64,000 bases of DNA from Vogesella sp. LIG4 (GCF_900090205.1 NZ_LT607802.1:4083243-4147242), one strand, 5' to 3'; shown: positions 28,034-37,579, counted from the stretch's first letter. Notes: generated by a model not told the origin, from the sequence alone. Numbers and translations are program-made.

Positions 28034-30717
28034 GCAACAGCCAGCCTCCCGCCCCCCCCGAACCGCCACGCCGCCGCCGCTACTGGCTGGCAGCGGCCGT
28101 GCTGCTACTGCTGCTGTTACCGTTGGCCGCAGCGCTTGGCGGCTATTACTGGCTGCAACGCCAGGGCCTGCAGCTGGCCGGCCTGGGCTGGCAGCAAGGG
28201 CCGCGGGTGACGCAGTGGCAATGGCGGCAGCAAGGCTGCCTGGCTGCCGATGGCCAGGGCATGCACATCGCCGGCTGGCAACCGCTGCGCATCGAGCTGC
28301 AGCAACTGACGCTGCACAGCTGCGGCCAACCTTCCGCCAGACACGAGCTGCCCGCCCCGCCGCCTGCCGGGCTGCCGCCGTTCAGCCTGCATATCGCCAG
28401 CCTGCGACTAGCTGCGCTGCCATCACTGCCGCTGCCCCCGCTGCAACTGGCGCTGCAGCAGGCGGACGGACACTGGCAGCTGCAGGCGCAGCAACACGGC
28501 AACAGCGTGACAGCCGATTACCAGCGCGGCAGCGGCCAGTGGCAGGCCAGCGCCCGGCTACAAGCAGCCACGCTAGACACCCGCCTGCTGGGCGAGCTGG
28601 CACTGCACGGCAGCGGCCGCTGGCTGCCCGGCGATCTGCAGGCGCAATTGCAGGCCGATGGCCGCCAGCTGGGCTACCAGGGCGCGCCGCAACGCGCCGA
28701 TGCCCGACTGCAACTGCAGCTGGCACAGCGCCGCTGGCAGCTTGCCGCCAGCCTGGCACAGCCGCTGGCGCTGCCTGCCGGCTGGCTGCTGCAGCCGGGC
28801 CAGGTACTGCAGGCCAGTGGCGACCTGGACGCCGTGCACAAGCTGCAGGCCGACCTGCAAGCCCATGGCCCGCAGGGCAAGCTGGCGCTGCAGCTGACGC
28901 CGGACAGCCAGTCGCTGCAGCGCGGCAGCGGCCAGCTGCGGCTGGATGGCAAGGATCTGCAGGCGCGCATACCGCTGCGCTGGGCCGACAAACAGCTGAC
29001 CCTGGCGGCCGGCAGCCTGCATCTGCCGCAGGGCGCCCTGCTGAGTTGGCCGCATGACTGGCAGCTGCCACTGGCCGCCGCCGGCAACAGCCGCCTGCCC
29101 TTCCGCCTGCAATACCAGGGCCTGCAGCTGCAAAGCGACGACAGCGCCATACGCTGGGGCAATGGCGACTGGCAATGGCAGGGCGCGCTGGCGCTGGCCG
29201 GCCGTTACGCCGGCTACCGCCTGCAAGGCAACTGGCAAGGGCGAGTCGGGCCGCAGGGCGCGCACGGCACACCACTGACACTCGATGTGCAGGCACCACA
29301 GCTGCAGCTGCACGCCAGCCTGCCGGTGAACGGCATTGACCCGCGCCAGCCACGGCTGAGCGCAGAACTCAGCGGCCATTACCAGGACTGGCCGCTGCAC
29401 GGCAAACTCGGCGCGCAGCAACAGGGCCAGCGCTGGCTGGGCAGCATCGCCGCCGACAGCCGGCTGCCGTTCTACAGCCAGGGCGGCGAGTTGCAGCTTG
29501 CGGCCAACTGGCAGGGCCAGCCCGGCCACTGGCAGCTGGATGCCGGCAGCAGCCTCGCCATCGGCCAGGGCCTGCTGAACGGTGTGCTGCTCAAGCCCGT
29601 CAAGCTACAGGCCAGCAGCGCCTTGCTCAGCGACGGTCAGGGCGCCAGCGGCAAGCTGCAGCTGGATGCCGGCGGCGCGGTGGCCAGCCGCTGGAGCCTG
29701 CCGGCAGCCAATGGCGAGCTGACCCTGGCCGGCAGCCAGGCCAGCGCCAGCCTGCAGCTGCCGGCCTGGCGCAGCAAGCTGCAGCTGCACGCCCGCCGCC
29801 AGGGCGACGGCGCCAGCGGCAGCGTCGATATCGATACCCCGCTGTCGCCCGCCATGAGCCGCGGCCTGGGCGTCACCCTGCAGCAGGGGCAGCTGAACGG
29901 CCAGCTGCAATGGGCCTGGGGCCGGCAATGGCAGCTGAACGGCAATGCCAGCGTTGGCAGCCTGGCGCTGGACTGGGGCGGCATCCTCGCCAGCGGTGGC
30001 AAGGGCCGGCTGACGTTGGCCGCAAGCCCCGCCGGCATCAGCGTGCAAAGCGACGGCCCGCTGCAGCTGGCGCAGCTGGACGTGGGCACCCTGGTACAGA
30101 ATGTCAGCCTGCAGCTGCGCTCCGACCTGCAGGACTGGCAGCTGAGCGATGTGCACGCCAGCGTGCTGGGCGGCAGCGTGGCGGCGGAACAGCTGCGCTG
30201 GCCAAGCACCGGCTTCCAGCCGGTAAGCGTGCACCACATCGACCTGGCCGCCATTGCCGCGCTGCAGAACGACCCGCAGCCCACCGTGCAGCTGACCGGC
30301 CTGGTAGGCGGCACGCTGCCGGTACAGCTGCTGAGCGCCGGCGTGGCGCTGCAAGGCGGCCTGTTGCGCAACGAGGGTGAACTCACCCTGCGCGTGCCGG
30401 CCACCGCCGGCGTGACAGCCATGGCACAATCCAACCGTGCTGTGCAGCTAGCGCTGGACATGCTGAGCGAGTTGGATGTAAACGACTTCCAGGCCCGCCT
30501 CGACATGACACCCGTCGGCGTGCTGGATGCACTGGTGACGCTCAAAGGCGTCAACCCGAAACAAAACCGTCAGCCGGTTGTCCTGAACTACAGCCACAGT
30601 GAGAACGTGCTGGAACTGCTGCGCAGCCTGCGTATCGGTGATGAAATTTCCCGCCGTGTGCTGAACCGCAAACCCGCGGCCGGCACACGCAACCCCGTAA
30701 CGGAGAGCAAGCCATGA
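28030..30717 (+). CDS. ydbH: YdbH family AsmA-like envelope protein
   Basis: An 895-residue protein with one N-terminal membrane helix (about residues 18-40) and a long periplasmic part of repeating beta strands rich in Leu and Gln, as expected for AsmA-like bridge proteins. The C-terminal YdbH region (LNVSL-type repeats ending in LVTLKGVNPKQNRQPVVLNYSHSENVLELLRSL) and the genes that follow, a small lipoprotein and a DUF1318 protein, match the E. coli ydbH-ynbE-ydbL operon, which with TamB and YhdP carries phospholipid to the outer membrane. ATGA overlaps link it to genes on both sides. Confidence 0.87.
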   Translation: MSNSQPPAPPEPPRRRRYWLAAAVLLLLLLPLAAALGGYYWLQRQGLQLAGLGWQQGPRVTQWQWRQQGCLAADGQGMHIAGWQPLRIELQQLTLHSCGQPSARHELPAPPPAGLPPFSLHIASLRLAALPSLPLPPLQLALQQADGHWQLQAQQHGNSVTADYQRGSGQWQASARLQAATLDTRLLGELALHGSGRWLPGDLQAQLQADGRQLGYQGAPQRADARLQLQLAQRRWQLAASLAQPLALPAGWLLQPGQVLQASGDLDAVHKLQADLQAHGPQGKLALQLTPDSQSLQRGSGQLRLDGKDLQARIPLRWADKQLTLAAGSLHLPQGALLSWPHDWQLPLAAAGNSRLPFRLQYQGLQLQSDDSAIRWGNGDWQWQGALALAGRYAGYRLQGNWQGRVGPQGAHGTPLTLDVQAPQLQLHASLPVNGIDPRQPRLSAELSGHYQDWPLHGKLGAQQQGQRWLGSIAADSRLPFYSQGGELQLAANWQGQPGHWQLDAGSSLAIGQGLLNGVLLKPVKLQASSALLSDGQGASGKLQLDAGGAVASRWSLPAANGELTLAGSQASASLQLPAWRSKLQLHARRQGDGASGSVDIDTPLSPAMSRGLGVTLQQGQLNGQLQWAWGRQWQLNGNASVGSLALDWGGILASGGKGRLTLAASPAGISVQSDGPLQLAQLDVGTLVQNVSLQLRSDLQDWQLSDVHASVLGGSVAAEQLRWPSTGFQPVSVHHIDLAAIAALQNDPQPTVQLTGLVGGTLPVQLLSAGVALQGGLLRNEGELTLRVPATAGVTAMAQSNRAVQLALDMLSELDVNDFQARLDMTPVGVLDALVTLKGVNPKQNRQPVVLNYSHSENVLELLRSLRIGDEISRRVLNRKPAAGTRNPVTESKP

Positions 30718-30893
30718 AACCCGTCTGGCTGATACCGCTCCTGGCCCTGCTGGCCGCCTGCACCCCGCGGGTGGCACTGGAAGTGCCCAAGGAGCCCATC
30801 ACCATCAACCTGAACGTGAAGATCGATCACGAAATCCGCCTGAAAGTGGAAAAGGATGTCGATAGCCTCACGACCGATAGCGGACTGTTCTAG
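30714..30893 (+). CDS. ynbE: YnbE-like small outer-membrane lipoprotein
   Basis: A 59-residue protein. The lipobox LLAAC gives an acylated cysteine at residue 16, followed by TPRVALEVPKEPITINLNVK and a C-terminal part ending in LTTDSGLF. The ATG overlaps the ydbH stop as ATGA. In E. coli YnbE multimerises and caps the YdbH bridge at the outer membrane; size, lipobox, the ITINLNVKIDHEI segment and gene order all agree. Only nine bases separate it from ydbL. Confidence 0.85.
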   Translation: MKPVWLIPLLALLAACTPRVALEVPKEPITINLNVKIDHEIRLKVEKDVDSLTTDSGLF

Positions 30894-30902
30894 GAGCACA
30901 AC

Positions 30903-31223
30903 ATGAAAACAGCAGCACGTTGGATCGCCATCGGCCTCCTGCTCTGCAGCGGCCTCGCCATGGCACTGGACCTGGGCAGCGCCAAGACCCAGGGCCTGGT
31001 GGGCGAGCAGCCGGACGGTTACCTGGGCGTGGTGAAATCCACCCCGGAAGCGGTGGCACTGGCCGCCGACATCAATGCCAAGCGCCGCGAAGCCTATGAT
31101 GCGATCGCCAAGAAAAACGGCGCCACCATCGACCAGGTCGCCGCGCTGGCCGGCCAGAAAGCCATCGACAAGGCCGCCCCCGGCAGCTACGTCAAGGCCA
31201 ACGGCCAATGGGTAAAAAAGTAG
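30903..31223 (+). CDS. ydbL: YdbL-like periplasmic protein (DUF1318)
   Basis: A 106-residue protein with a signal peptide cleaved near AMA (about residue 21). The mature DUF1318 domain reads LDLGSAKTQGLVGEQPDGYLGVV and later AKKNGATIDQVAALAGQKAI, typical of YdbL. In E. coli YdbL modulates YdbH-YnbE interaction. It is last of the four-gene unit GGDEF-EAL, ydbH, ynbE, ydbL and ends before a strong terminator. Confidence 0.92.
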   Translation: MKTAARWIAIGLLLCSGLAMALDLGSAKTQGLVGEQPDGYLGVVKSTPEAVALAADINAKRREAYDAIAKKNGATIDQVAALAGQKAIDKAAPGSYVKANGQWVKK

Positions 31224-31259
31224 GCGAGGTTCGCTGGCAGTGAGCCGCCCGCGAACCAG

Positions 31260-31293
31260 TACCGCCCCTCATGCGAGTGGGCGGTATTTTTTT
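31260..31293 (+). terminator. terminator of the ydbH-ynbE-ydbL unit
   Basis: The stem TACCGCCC / GGGCGGTA, with an inner CTC/GAG pairing, is followed by seven T. Confidence 0.92.
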
Positions 31294-31402
31294 GCGGCTG
31301 CCGGCATTCCGCGGTGCTGACTGATCATCCGCTTGCAGTGCCCGGCCGCCTTGGCAACAATACAACGGGATACAAGCGCCATGCGGCCAACCTGGAGGCG
31401 AT

Positions 31403-32434
31403 ATGGACATCAGCAAACAGCAATTGCAGCAGGCAGTGGCACAAGGTGTACTGAGCAATGAGCAGGCCGAGGCGCTGTGGGCGTTGCTGGCCGCCGGGCA
31501 CGAGGCGACGCCGCGCTTCCAGTTCACCCACATCCTGTACTACCTGGGCGGCATGATCGCCATCGGCGCCATGACGCTGTTCATGAACCTGGGCTGGGCG
31601 AGCTTTGGCGGTGGCGGGCTGGCGCTGATCTCCCTGCTCTACGCCGTGGCCTCGCTGGCCTGCTGCCGCTGGATGCTGCAGCAGCGGCTTGCCATACCGG
31701 CCGGCATCCTGGCCACGCTGGCGGTATGCATGACGCCGCTGGCGGTGTTCGGCGTGCAGGACATGCTGGGGCAATGGACGACCAATACCCATTACCAGGA
31801 CTTCCACCGCTATATCGACTGGCGCTGGCTGCAGATGGAGCTGGCAACGTTGGCCGCAGGCGCCATCGTGCTGCAGCGGCTGCGGCTGCCCTTCCTGGTC
31901 ATGCCAGTGGCGGTAACGCTGTGGTACATGAGCATGGACCTGGCGCCGATGCTGTTCGACCCGGACTATGTCACTTTCGACTGGCGCGAATGGGTGTCGC
32001 TGTGGTTTGGCCTGGCCATGCTGTTGCTGGCGTTCTGGGTGGATCTGCGCAGCCGCAGCGGCAAGGATTACGCGTTCTGGCTGTACCTGTTCGGCACGCT
32101 GGCATTCTGGGGCGGGATGAGCCTGATGGATTCCAGTAGCGAACTAAACAAGTTCTTCTACCTGTGCATCAACCTGCTGATGATCTTCATCGGCGCGGTG
32201 CTGGCGCGGCGGGTGCTGGCGGTATTCGGCGGGCTGGGCTGCGCCGGCTACCTGGGCCACCTCGCCTACCAGGTGTTCCGCGACAGCCTGCTGTTCCCCT
32301 TCGTGCTGACGCTGATCGGCCTGGCGGTGATCTGGCTGGGCATACAGTGGCAACGCCGCGAGCACACCATTACTGACAATCTGCGCGCCAGGTTGCCCCC
32401 AGAATTGCAGGCCATGCTGGCACGGCGCGAGTGA
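31403..32434 (+). CDS. DUF2157-like polytopic membrane protein
   Basis: 343 residues. A soluble N-terminal part (MDISKQQLQQAVAQGVLSNEQAEALWALL) is followed by about eight to nine hydrophobic helices, and the C-terminus is charged. The N-terminal pattern and helix layout fit the poorly studied DUF2157 group of inner-membrane proteins; no function can be given. A copy of the repeated motif (ATGCGGCCAACCTG) lies 20 bases before the start, next to the GGAGG ribosome site. Confidence 0.75.
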   Translation: MDISKQQLQQAVAQGVLSNEQAEALWALLAAGHEATPRFQFTHILYYLGGMIAIGAMTLFMNLGWASFGGGGLALISLLYAVASLACCRWMLQQRLAIPAGILATLAVCMTPLAVFGVQDMLGQWTTNTHYQDFHRYIDWRWLQMELATLAAGAIVLQRLRLPFLVMPVAVTLWYMSMDLAPMLFDPDYVTFDWREWVSLWFGLAMLLLAFWVDLRSRSGKDYAFWLYLFGTLAFWGGMSLMDSSSELNKFFYLCINLLMIFIGAVLARRVLAVFGGLGCAGYLGHLAYQVFRDSLLFPFVLTLIGLAVIWLGIQWQRREHTITDNLRARLPPELQAMLARRE

Positions 32435-32472
32435 CTTTCCCGGCCCTGCCCTCTTCCGCAGGAGCCGATACC

Positions 32473-33351
32473 ATGCGCAAGCCATTATTCTGCCTTGTAC
32501 CAACTGCCGGCTTGCTGTTGGCCGCATGCAGCACGCTGGCACCGCTGCCACCACCCGCCTACCCGCAGGCCATCGCCACTACCCCGGCCATCGAGCGACT
32601 GATCACCCAAACCTACGCCAGTCTTGAACAGCATAAGGCGCTGGCAATTTCCGCCGATGGCCATTACGGCTATGGCTGGGGTGGCGTCACCATCGACCGC
32701 TCCGCCAGAACGGCGATGAATATCTGCCAGCATTACGCCCAGCAGCCCTGCCGCCTGCATCTGCTGGATGAGCGCCCGGCCCAGGAGGATTACCTGGCTT
32801 TCTCCCGGTTATCGCATGCGGCACTACAGGCGCTGCAGCTACCAGACAGGCGGGACTACCACTTCGAAGGCCTGTTCTACGATGTAGCCCCGCCAAGCGA
32901 GGTGCGCCTGGCCGATAAGGGCTACGAGGACAAGACACCGGCCACCCTGCCCGGTATCACAACGCTGAAAACCTACGACTTGGTGAAGGTGATCCGGCAA
33001 CGACAGCCGCTCCTGCTGGACGCCAAGGGCTGGAATGCGCCGGACGCCACCACCCTGCCCGGCGCTTGCACCATAGACTGGCTGGGCACGCTATGGAACC
33101 GGCAGCAGGAAGCCGCCATTGTTGCCGAACTGCGCCGGGTGATGATCTCGCTTGAACCGGACAAATCGCGGCCTATCGTGGTGTTTTGCGCGTCAGCGGA
33201 ATGCTGGTTAAGCATCAATGCGCTGCTGCGGCTGCAGGCCATCGGCTACCAGCGGCTGTACTGGTACCGCGGCGGGCTGGAAGCCTGGAAAGCGGCCCGG
33301 CTGCCACTGGTGCCGGCAGTGATGCACGCCACCGTGTTTCCCGGCGGTTAG
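32473..33351 (+). CDS. rhodanese-like lipoprotein with CxxxxCW motif
   Basis: 292 residues. A lipoprotein signal peptide ends in LLLAAC (Cys19). The C-terminal half has a rhodanese-like fold with FCASAECWLSINALLRLQAIGYQRLYWYRGGLEAW. The cysteines are Cys239 and Cys244, then Trp245. This resembles the family called PQQ-dependent catabolism-associated CXXCW motif protein, but here four residues separate the cysteines. The ATG at 32473 with an AGGAG site is preferred over the in-frame 32431 start. The gene lies 38 bases after the DUF2157-like gene and may be co-transcribed. Function unknown. Confidence 0.75.
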   Translation: MRKPLFCLVPTAGLLLAACSTLAPLPPPAYPQAIATTPAIERLITQTYASLEQHKALAISADGHYGYGWGGVTIDRSARTAMNICQHYAQQPCRLHLLDERPAQEDYLAFSRLSHAALQALQLPDRRDYHFEGLFYDVAPPSEVRLADKGYEDKTPATLPGITTLKTYDLVKVIRQRQPLLLDAKGWNAPDATTLPGACTIDWLGTLWNRQQEAAIVAELRRVMISLEPDKSRPIVVFCASAECWLSINALLRLQAIGYQRLYWYRGGLEAWKAARLPLVPAVMHATVFPGG

Positions 33352-33356
33352 CGTCG

Positions 33357-33794
33357 TTACGGGGCCTCCACCAGCAGCGCCAGCAACTGCAGCGACTGCT
33401 GCCAACCCACGTAGCAGTTTTCCGGCGGAATGGCGGCGGGAATGCCCTCCTGCACGATGTTTACCTCGGTACCGCAGGACACCGCGCTGAAGGTGATGGT
33501 GGTGCGCATCTCGCCCGGCAGATTGGGGTCGTCGAAGCGGTCGGTGTGGCTGATGCGCTGGCCGGGCAGCAGTTCCAGGTACTCGCCGCCGAAGCTGTGC
33601 TGCTGGCCACTGCCCAGATGGGTGAACGACATGCGGTAGCTGCCGCCGACGCGGGCATCGATGCTGTGCACGTGGCCGGTAAAGCCATGCGGCGGCAGCC
33701 ACTTGGCCATGGCGTCCGCGTCGAGAAAGGCGTGGTAGAGCTTGTCGGGTGTCGCGCAGATAACGCGGTGCAGACGTACGGTGTTGCTGCTCAT
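33357..33794 (-). CDS. SRPBCC / AHSA1 family protein
   Basis: A 145-residue START-fold protein: RVICATPDKLYHAFLDADAMAKWLPPHGFTG at the start and ENCYVGWQQSLQLLALLVEAP at the end are characteristic of AHSA1-type proteins, which bind hydrophobic ligands or assist chaperones. No partner gene suggests its role. It converges with the rhodanese-like lipoprotein gene, five bases apart. Confidence 0.87.
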   Translation of the reverse strand: MSSNTVRLHRVICATPDKLYHAFLDADAMAKWLPPHGFTGHVHSIDARVGGSYRMSFTHLGSGQQHSFGGEYLELLPGQRISHTDRFDDPNLPGEMRTTITFSAVSCGTEVNIVQEGIPAAIPPENCYVGWQQSLQLLALLVEAP

Positions 33795-33853
33795 GATCGG
33801 GCTCCTGCCGGGGGGATGTCACCAGTCTAGACCACGCAGCCCGCCAGCCGGGT

Positions 33854-35272
33854 TCAATTGCCGGCAGCCAGCTCCGCCACCCGCTGCAGGCCGCGTTCGT
33901 AGGCATCGCTCCACGGGTAGCAGCAGGACAGCCGGATGCAGTTGCGGTAGCGCCCGCGCGGCGAGTACAGCGCGCCGGGCACCAGCAGCATCTTCTCGGC
34001 GTAGGCGGCACGCGACAGCGCCAGCGAATCGGCTTCGCCCGGCAGCTCCACCCACAGCACGCAACCACCGGTGGGCGAGGTGGCGCGGGTGCCTGGCGGA
34101 AAGTAATTGGCCACCACGTCCTGCAGCCGCGACATCTGCGACTGGTAATGGCGGCGCAGGAAGCGCAGGTGCTGGTCGTAGGCGCCGTCCTGCAGGTAGC
34201 TGGCCAGGGTTTCCTCCAGCAGCCGCGGCTGCGACAGCGAGGAGGCGAACTTGAGCCGGGTCAGCTCGCGGCGGTAGCGGCCCGGCGCGATCCAGCCGGT
34301 GCGAAAGCCCGGCGCCAGCGTCTTGTTGAAGCTGCCGCACAGCAGCACGTAGCCGTCGCGGTCGAAGGCTTTTACCGCGTCCGGCGTCAGCTGGCCGTAG
34401 AACAGGTCGGCGTGCGGGCAATCCTCGATCAGCGGCACCTGGTGCTCGTTCACCAGTGCGGCCAACCTTTTCTTGTTCTCCAGCGGCATGGTGGCGCCCA
34501 GCGGGTTGTGTACCGTGGGCATGGCGACGATGGCGTTGAGCCGCCCTTCGCTCAGCAGCAGTTCCAGCGCGTCCAGCGACAGCCCGGTGGTGGGGTGGGT
34601 GGGAATCTCGATCACCTTCAGCCCCAGGCTTTTCAGCAGCGGCAACAGCAGAAAATAGGTGGGCGATTCCAGGCCTATGGTGTCGCCGTGCTTGCACACC
34701 GTGCGCAGCGCCAGTTGCAGCGCCTCGGTGCAGCCATTGGTGGTGACGATGTCGTCCGCCGTCAGCGCCACGCCCCAGGCCAGCGCACGGCGCGCCACCT
34801 GCTCGCGCAGCGCCAGCGAGCCCGGCGGGTAGCTGTAGTCGGTAGCCAGCTCCGGCTGCTCGCGGGTGAGCTTGCCAAGAATGCTCTTGAGGCGGCTGGT
34901 GGGGTAGAAATCGCTGCCGCGCGGCGAAGCCATGGACAGATCCAGGTAGCCCGGCTGCTGCTGTGCGGCCAACACCAGCTCGATATTGTCCAGCACCTCG
35001 TCACCGGTGGCCACGGTGCCGCTCTGGCGCCGCATGTGCGGCAGCGGCAACCGCGTCTGCGCCCGCACGTAGAAGCCGGACTGCGGCCGCGCCTCCACCA
35101 GGCCGCGTTCTTCCAGCAGCCGGTAGGCGGACAGGATGGTGGCCGGGCTCACCTGGTACTGCTCGCAGGCCTTGCGTACCGAGGGCATCTTCTGCCCCGG
35201 CTGCAGCACGCCACGCTGCATCATGGCTGTCCATTCGCCTACCAGCCGCATATAGAGGGATTCTTGCGCCAT
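33854..35272 (-). CDS. MocR/PdxR-type GntR regulator with aminotransferase domain
   Basis: 472 residues. The N-terminal GntR winged helix (about 10-75, GQKMPSVRKACEQYQVSPATILSAYRLLEERG) is joined to a fold-type I aminotransferase domain with PLP-binding Lys317 in SFNKTLAPGFRTGW and the NPLG / DCPHAD substrate motifs. MocR proteins use the PLP domain as a sensor of amino compounds. It is divergent from a LysE exporter, and the operator-like repeats between them suggest it controls both genes. Confidence 0.92.
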   Translation of the reverse strand: MAQESLYMRLVGEWTAMMQRGVLQPGQKMPSVRKACEQYQVSPATILSAYRLLEERGLVEARPQSGFYVRAQTRLPLPHMRRQSGTVATGDEVLDNIELVLAAQQQPGYLDLSMASPRGSDFYPTSRLKSILGKLTREQPELATDYSYPPGSLALREQVARRALAWGVALTADDIVTTNGCTEALQLALRTVCKHGDTIGLESPTYFLLLPLLKSLGLKVIEIPTHPTTGLSLDALELLLSEGRLNAIVAMPTVHNPLGATMPLENKKRLAALVNEHQVPLIEDCPHADLFYGQLTPDAVKAFDRDGYVLLCGSFNKTLAPGFRTGWIAPGRYRRELTRLKFASSLSQPRLLEETLASYLQDGAYDQHLRFLRRHYQSQMSRLQDVVANYFPPGTRATSPTGGCVLWVELPGEADSLALSRAAYAEKMLLVPGALYSPRGRYRNCIRLSCCYPWSDAYERGLQRVAELAAGN

Positions 35273-35302
35273 ATTGCACCTGCACAGTTTGGGGCTTTAC
35301 CG

Positions 35303-35367
35303 ACCATAACAGTTTTGCCAACCGCAAACTGTTATGGTTTCAAATTGAAATTTCTGAATCTGTTATT
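35303..35367. promoter_or_regulatory. candidate MocR operator: inverted repeat plus extra half-site
   Basis: ACCATAACAGTTT (35303-35315) and AAACTGTTATGGT (35326-35338) form a perfect 13-bp inverted repeat with a 10-base spacer. A third half-site CTGTTATT lies at 35360-35367 in direct orientation to the second. This lies between the divergent MocR and LysE genes. Confidence 0.8.
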
Positions 35368-35424
35368 GTAGCGCGGCAATGCCTATCATCACAGCCATCG
35401 AAAACAGCTTTGTGATGCAGCGCC

Positions 35425-36057
35425 ATGAATACCGCAGCACTGGTGATCTACCTGGCCGTGATGGCCATCACCCCCGGCCCCAATAATCTGATCCTGGCCG
35501 CCTCCGGCCTGAATCACGGCTTCCGCCGCACCGTGCCGTCGCTGTTCGGCATCTCCACCGGCATTGCGCTGCAGGCTGCCATCATCATCGTATTCATGGG
35601 CCAGCTGGCCGGGCTGCTGGGCAGCGTGAAACCGCTGCTCACCGTGGCCGGCTGCGGCTACCTGTTGTACCTGGCGTGGCAGATCCAGCGCAGCAGCGTG
35701 CTGGACGACGAGGACGGCGCGGTGAAGCCGATGTCCTTCATGGGCGGTATCTGGTTCCAGTGGCTCAACCCCAAGACCTGGATGATCAGCCTGAACATGG
35801 GCATGGTGTTCCTGCCGCAGAGCATGCCGGCCAGCCAGGCAGCGCTGCTGTTCTTCATGGTGGTGTTCGCCACCATCATGCCGTGCATTACCGTGTGGGC
35901 CGGCGCCGGCGTGGCGCTGCAGCGGCTGCTGAACACCCCGCGCCGCATGCGCTGCTTCAACACCGCCATGGCGCTGACCCTGGCCGTGACCGCACTGTGG
36001 CTGATGCTGGCCAACCTGCCGGGCAGCCACAGCCTGCCAGCCGGCCTCAACGCCTGA
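35425..36057 (+). CDS. LysE/RhtB family amino acid exporter
   Basis: A 210-residue inner-membrane protein with about six helices and the family signature near the start (ITPGPNNLILAASGLNHGFRRTVPSLFGISTG), plus WFQWLNPKTWMISL in the middle. These proteins export amino acids or related compounds. Divergence from a MocR regulator suggests induction by an amino compound or vitamin B6-linked signal, but the substrate is unknown. Confidence 0.92.
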   Translation: MNTAALVIYLAVMAITPGPNNLILAASGLNHGFRRTVPSLFGISTGIALQAAIIIVFMGQLAGLLGSVKPLLTVAGCGYLLYLAWQIQRSSVLDDEDGAVKPMSFMGGIWFQWLNPKTWMISLNMGMVFLPQSMPASQAALLFFMVVFATIMPCITVWAGAGVALQRLLNTPRRMRCFNTAMALTLAVTALWLMLANLPGSHSLPAGLNA

Positions 36058-36076
36058 TCGCACTGTTCCGCACAAC

Positions 36077-36110
36077 GTTGGCCGCATTGCCGCAAGGCAT
36101 GCGGCCAACT
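36077..36110 (+). terminator. hairpin made of an inverted motif pair after the LysE gene
   Basis: GTTGGCCGCA and TGCGGCCAAC pair around an inner TGCC-GCAA-GGCA stem loop, about 20 bases after the stop codon. No strong T tract follows (TTGCTTTGC). Confidence 0.75.
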
Positions 36111-36193
36111 TGCTTTGCGCCACCGGTTTGCCCGCGCTTTGGCCGGCAACGTACAATAGCCGCCTTACCGAATATCCAGTTCAGGCGTAGACC

Positions 36194-37579
36194 ATGATCC
36201 GCACCCGTTTTGCCCCCAGCCCCACCGGTTTCCTGCACATCGGTGGCGTGCGCACCGCGCTGTTTTCCTGGGCATTTGCCCGCAAGAATGCCGGCACCTT
36301 CGTGCTGCGCATCGAAGACACCGACCTGGAGCGCTCCACCCCGGAATCGGTGAAGGCGATCATGGACGGCATGCACTGGGTAGGCCTGGACTACGACGAA
36401 GGCCCGTTCTACCAGACCCAGCGCTTCGACCGTTACAAGGACGTGATCCAGCAGCTGCTGGCCAGCGGCCACGCCTACCACTGCTACATGAGCAAGGAAG
36501 AGCTGGATGCGCTGCGCGCGCAGCAGGAAGCCAACGGCGAGAAGCCGCGCTACAACCGCCTGTGGCGCCCGGAGGCAGGCAAGACCCTGCCGGCGATTCC
36601 GGCCGGCGTGCAGCCGGTGGTGCGCTTCCGCAACCCGATCGGCGGTTCGGTGGTGTGGGACGACGCGGTAAAAGGCCGCATCGAGATCAGCAACGACGAG
36701 CTGGACGACCTGATCATCGCCCGCCCGGACGGCAGCCCCACCTACAACTTCTGCGTGGTGGTGGACGACTGGGACATGAACATCACCCACGTGATCCGCG
36801 GTGACGACCACGTGAACAACACCCCGCGCCAGATCAACATCCTGCTGGCGCTGGGCGCGCCGCTGCCGGTGTACGCGCATCTGCCGATGATCCTCAACGA
36901 GAACGGCAACAAGATGTCCAAGCGCCGCGACGCGGTAAGCGTGGTGGACTACGCCGACAAGGGCATCCTGCCGGAAGCGCTGCTGAACTACCTGGCGCGC
37001 CTGGGCTGGGGCCACGGCGACGAGGAATTCTTCAACATGGAGCAGTTCGTGGAATGGTTCAGCCTGGAGGCGGTAAGCCCGTCCGCCAGCCGCTTCAACC
37101 ACGAAAAATTCATGTGGCTGAACGCGCAGCACATCAAGGCCGCCGACAACCAGCGCCTGGCCGACCTGATCGCCGGCCGCCTGGCTGCGGCCAACGTTGC
37201 CACCGGCAATGGCCCGGCACTGGCCGACGTGGTGGCACTGGTGAAGGAACGCATCCAGGACCTGAACGCCCTGGCGCAGGAAGTGGACTACTTCTACGCC
37301 AAGCGCGAGCCGCAGGCTGCCGACGTGGAAAAACACCTGCCGGCCGACAGCCGCGAACGCATGCTGCGCTTTGCCGACAAGCTGGCCGCACTGCAGAGCT
37401 GGACTGCCGAAAGCATCCACGAGCTGTTCAAGCCGTTCTGCGCCGAGGAAGGCATCAAGATGGGCCAGCTGGGCATGCCGCTGCGCGTGCTGGTATGCGG
37501 CACTACCCAGACCCCGTCGGTGGACGCGGTGCTGGCGCTGATCGGCAAGGACGAAGTGCTGCGCCGCCTGCGCGCCTGA
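36194..37579 (+). CDS. gltX: glutamyl-tRNA synthetase
   Basis: A 461-residue class I synthetase charging tRNA-Glu. The HIGH motif is FLHIGG (His15), the zinc-region and [11 protein letters not shown] motifs follow, and KMSKR is at residues 240-244. The C-terminal anticodon-binding part has [33 protein letters not shown]. Length is normal. It is a single gene with a strong shared terminator downstream. Confidence 0.96.
   Translation: MIRTRFAPSPTGFLHIGGVRTALFSWAFARKNAGTFVLRIEDTDLERSTPESVKAIMDGMHWVGLDYDEGPFYQTQRFDRYKDVIQQLLASGHAYHCYMSKEELDALRAQQEANGEKPRYNRLWRPEAGKTLPAIPAGVQPVVRFRNPIGGSVVWDDAVKGRIEISNDELDDLIIARPDGSPTYNFCVVVDDWDMNITHVIRGDDHVNNTPRQINILLALGAPLPVYAHLPMILNENGNKMSKRRDAVSVVDYADKGILPEALLNYLARLGWGHGDEEFFNMEQFVEWFSLEAVSPSASRFNHEKFMWLNAQHIKAADNQRLADLIAGRLAAANVATGNGPALADVVALVKERIQDLNALAQEVDYFYAKREPQAADVEKHLPADSRERMLRFADKLAALQSWTAESIHELFKPFCAEEGIKMGQLGMPLRVLVCGTTQTPSVDAVLALIGKDEVLRRLRA

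Noticed and set aside
28117..30808. Several long open frames opposite ydbH
   Set aside because: They are shadows of the GC-rich, Leu/Gln-rich ydbH coding strand; ydbH with its operon partners explains the region fully.
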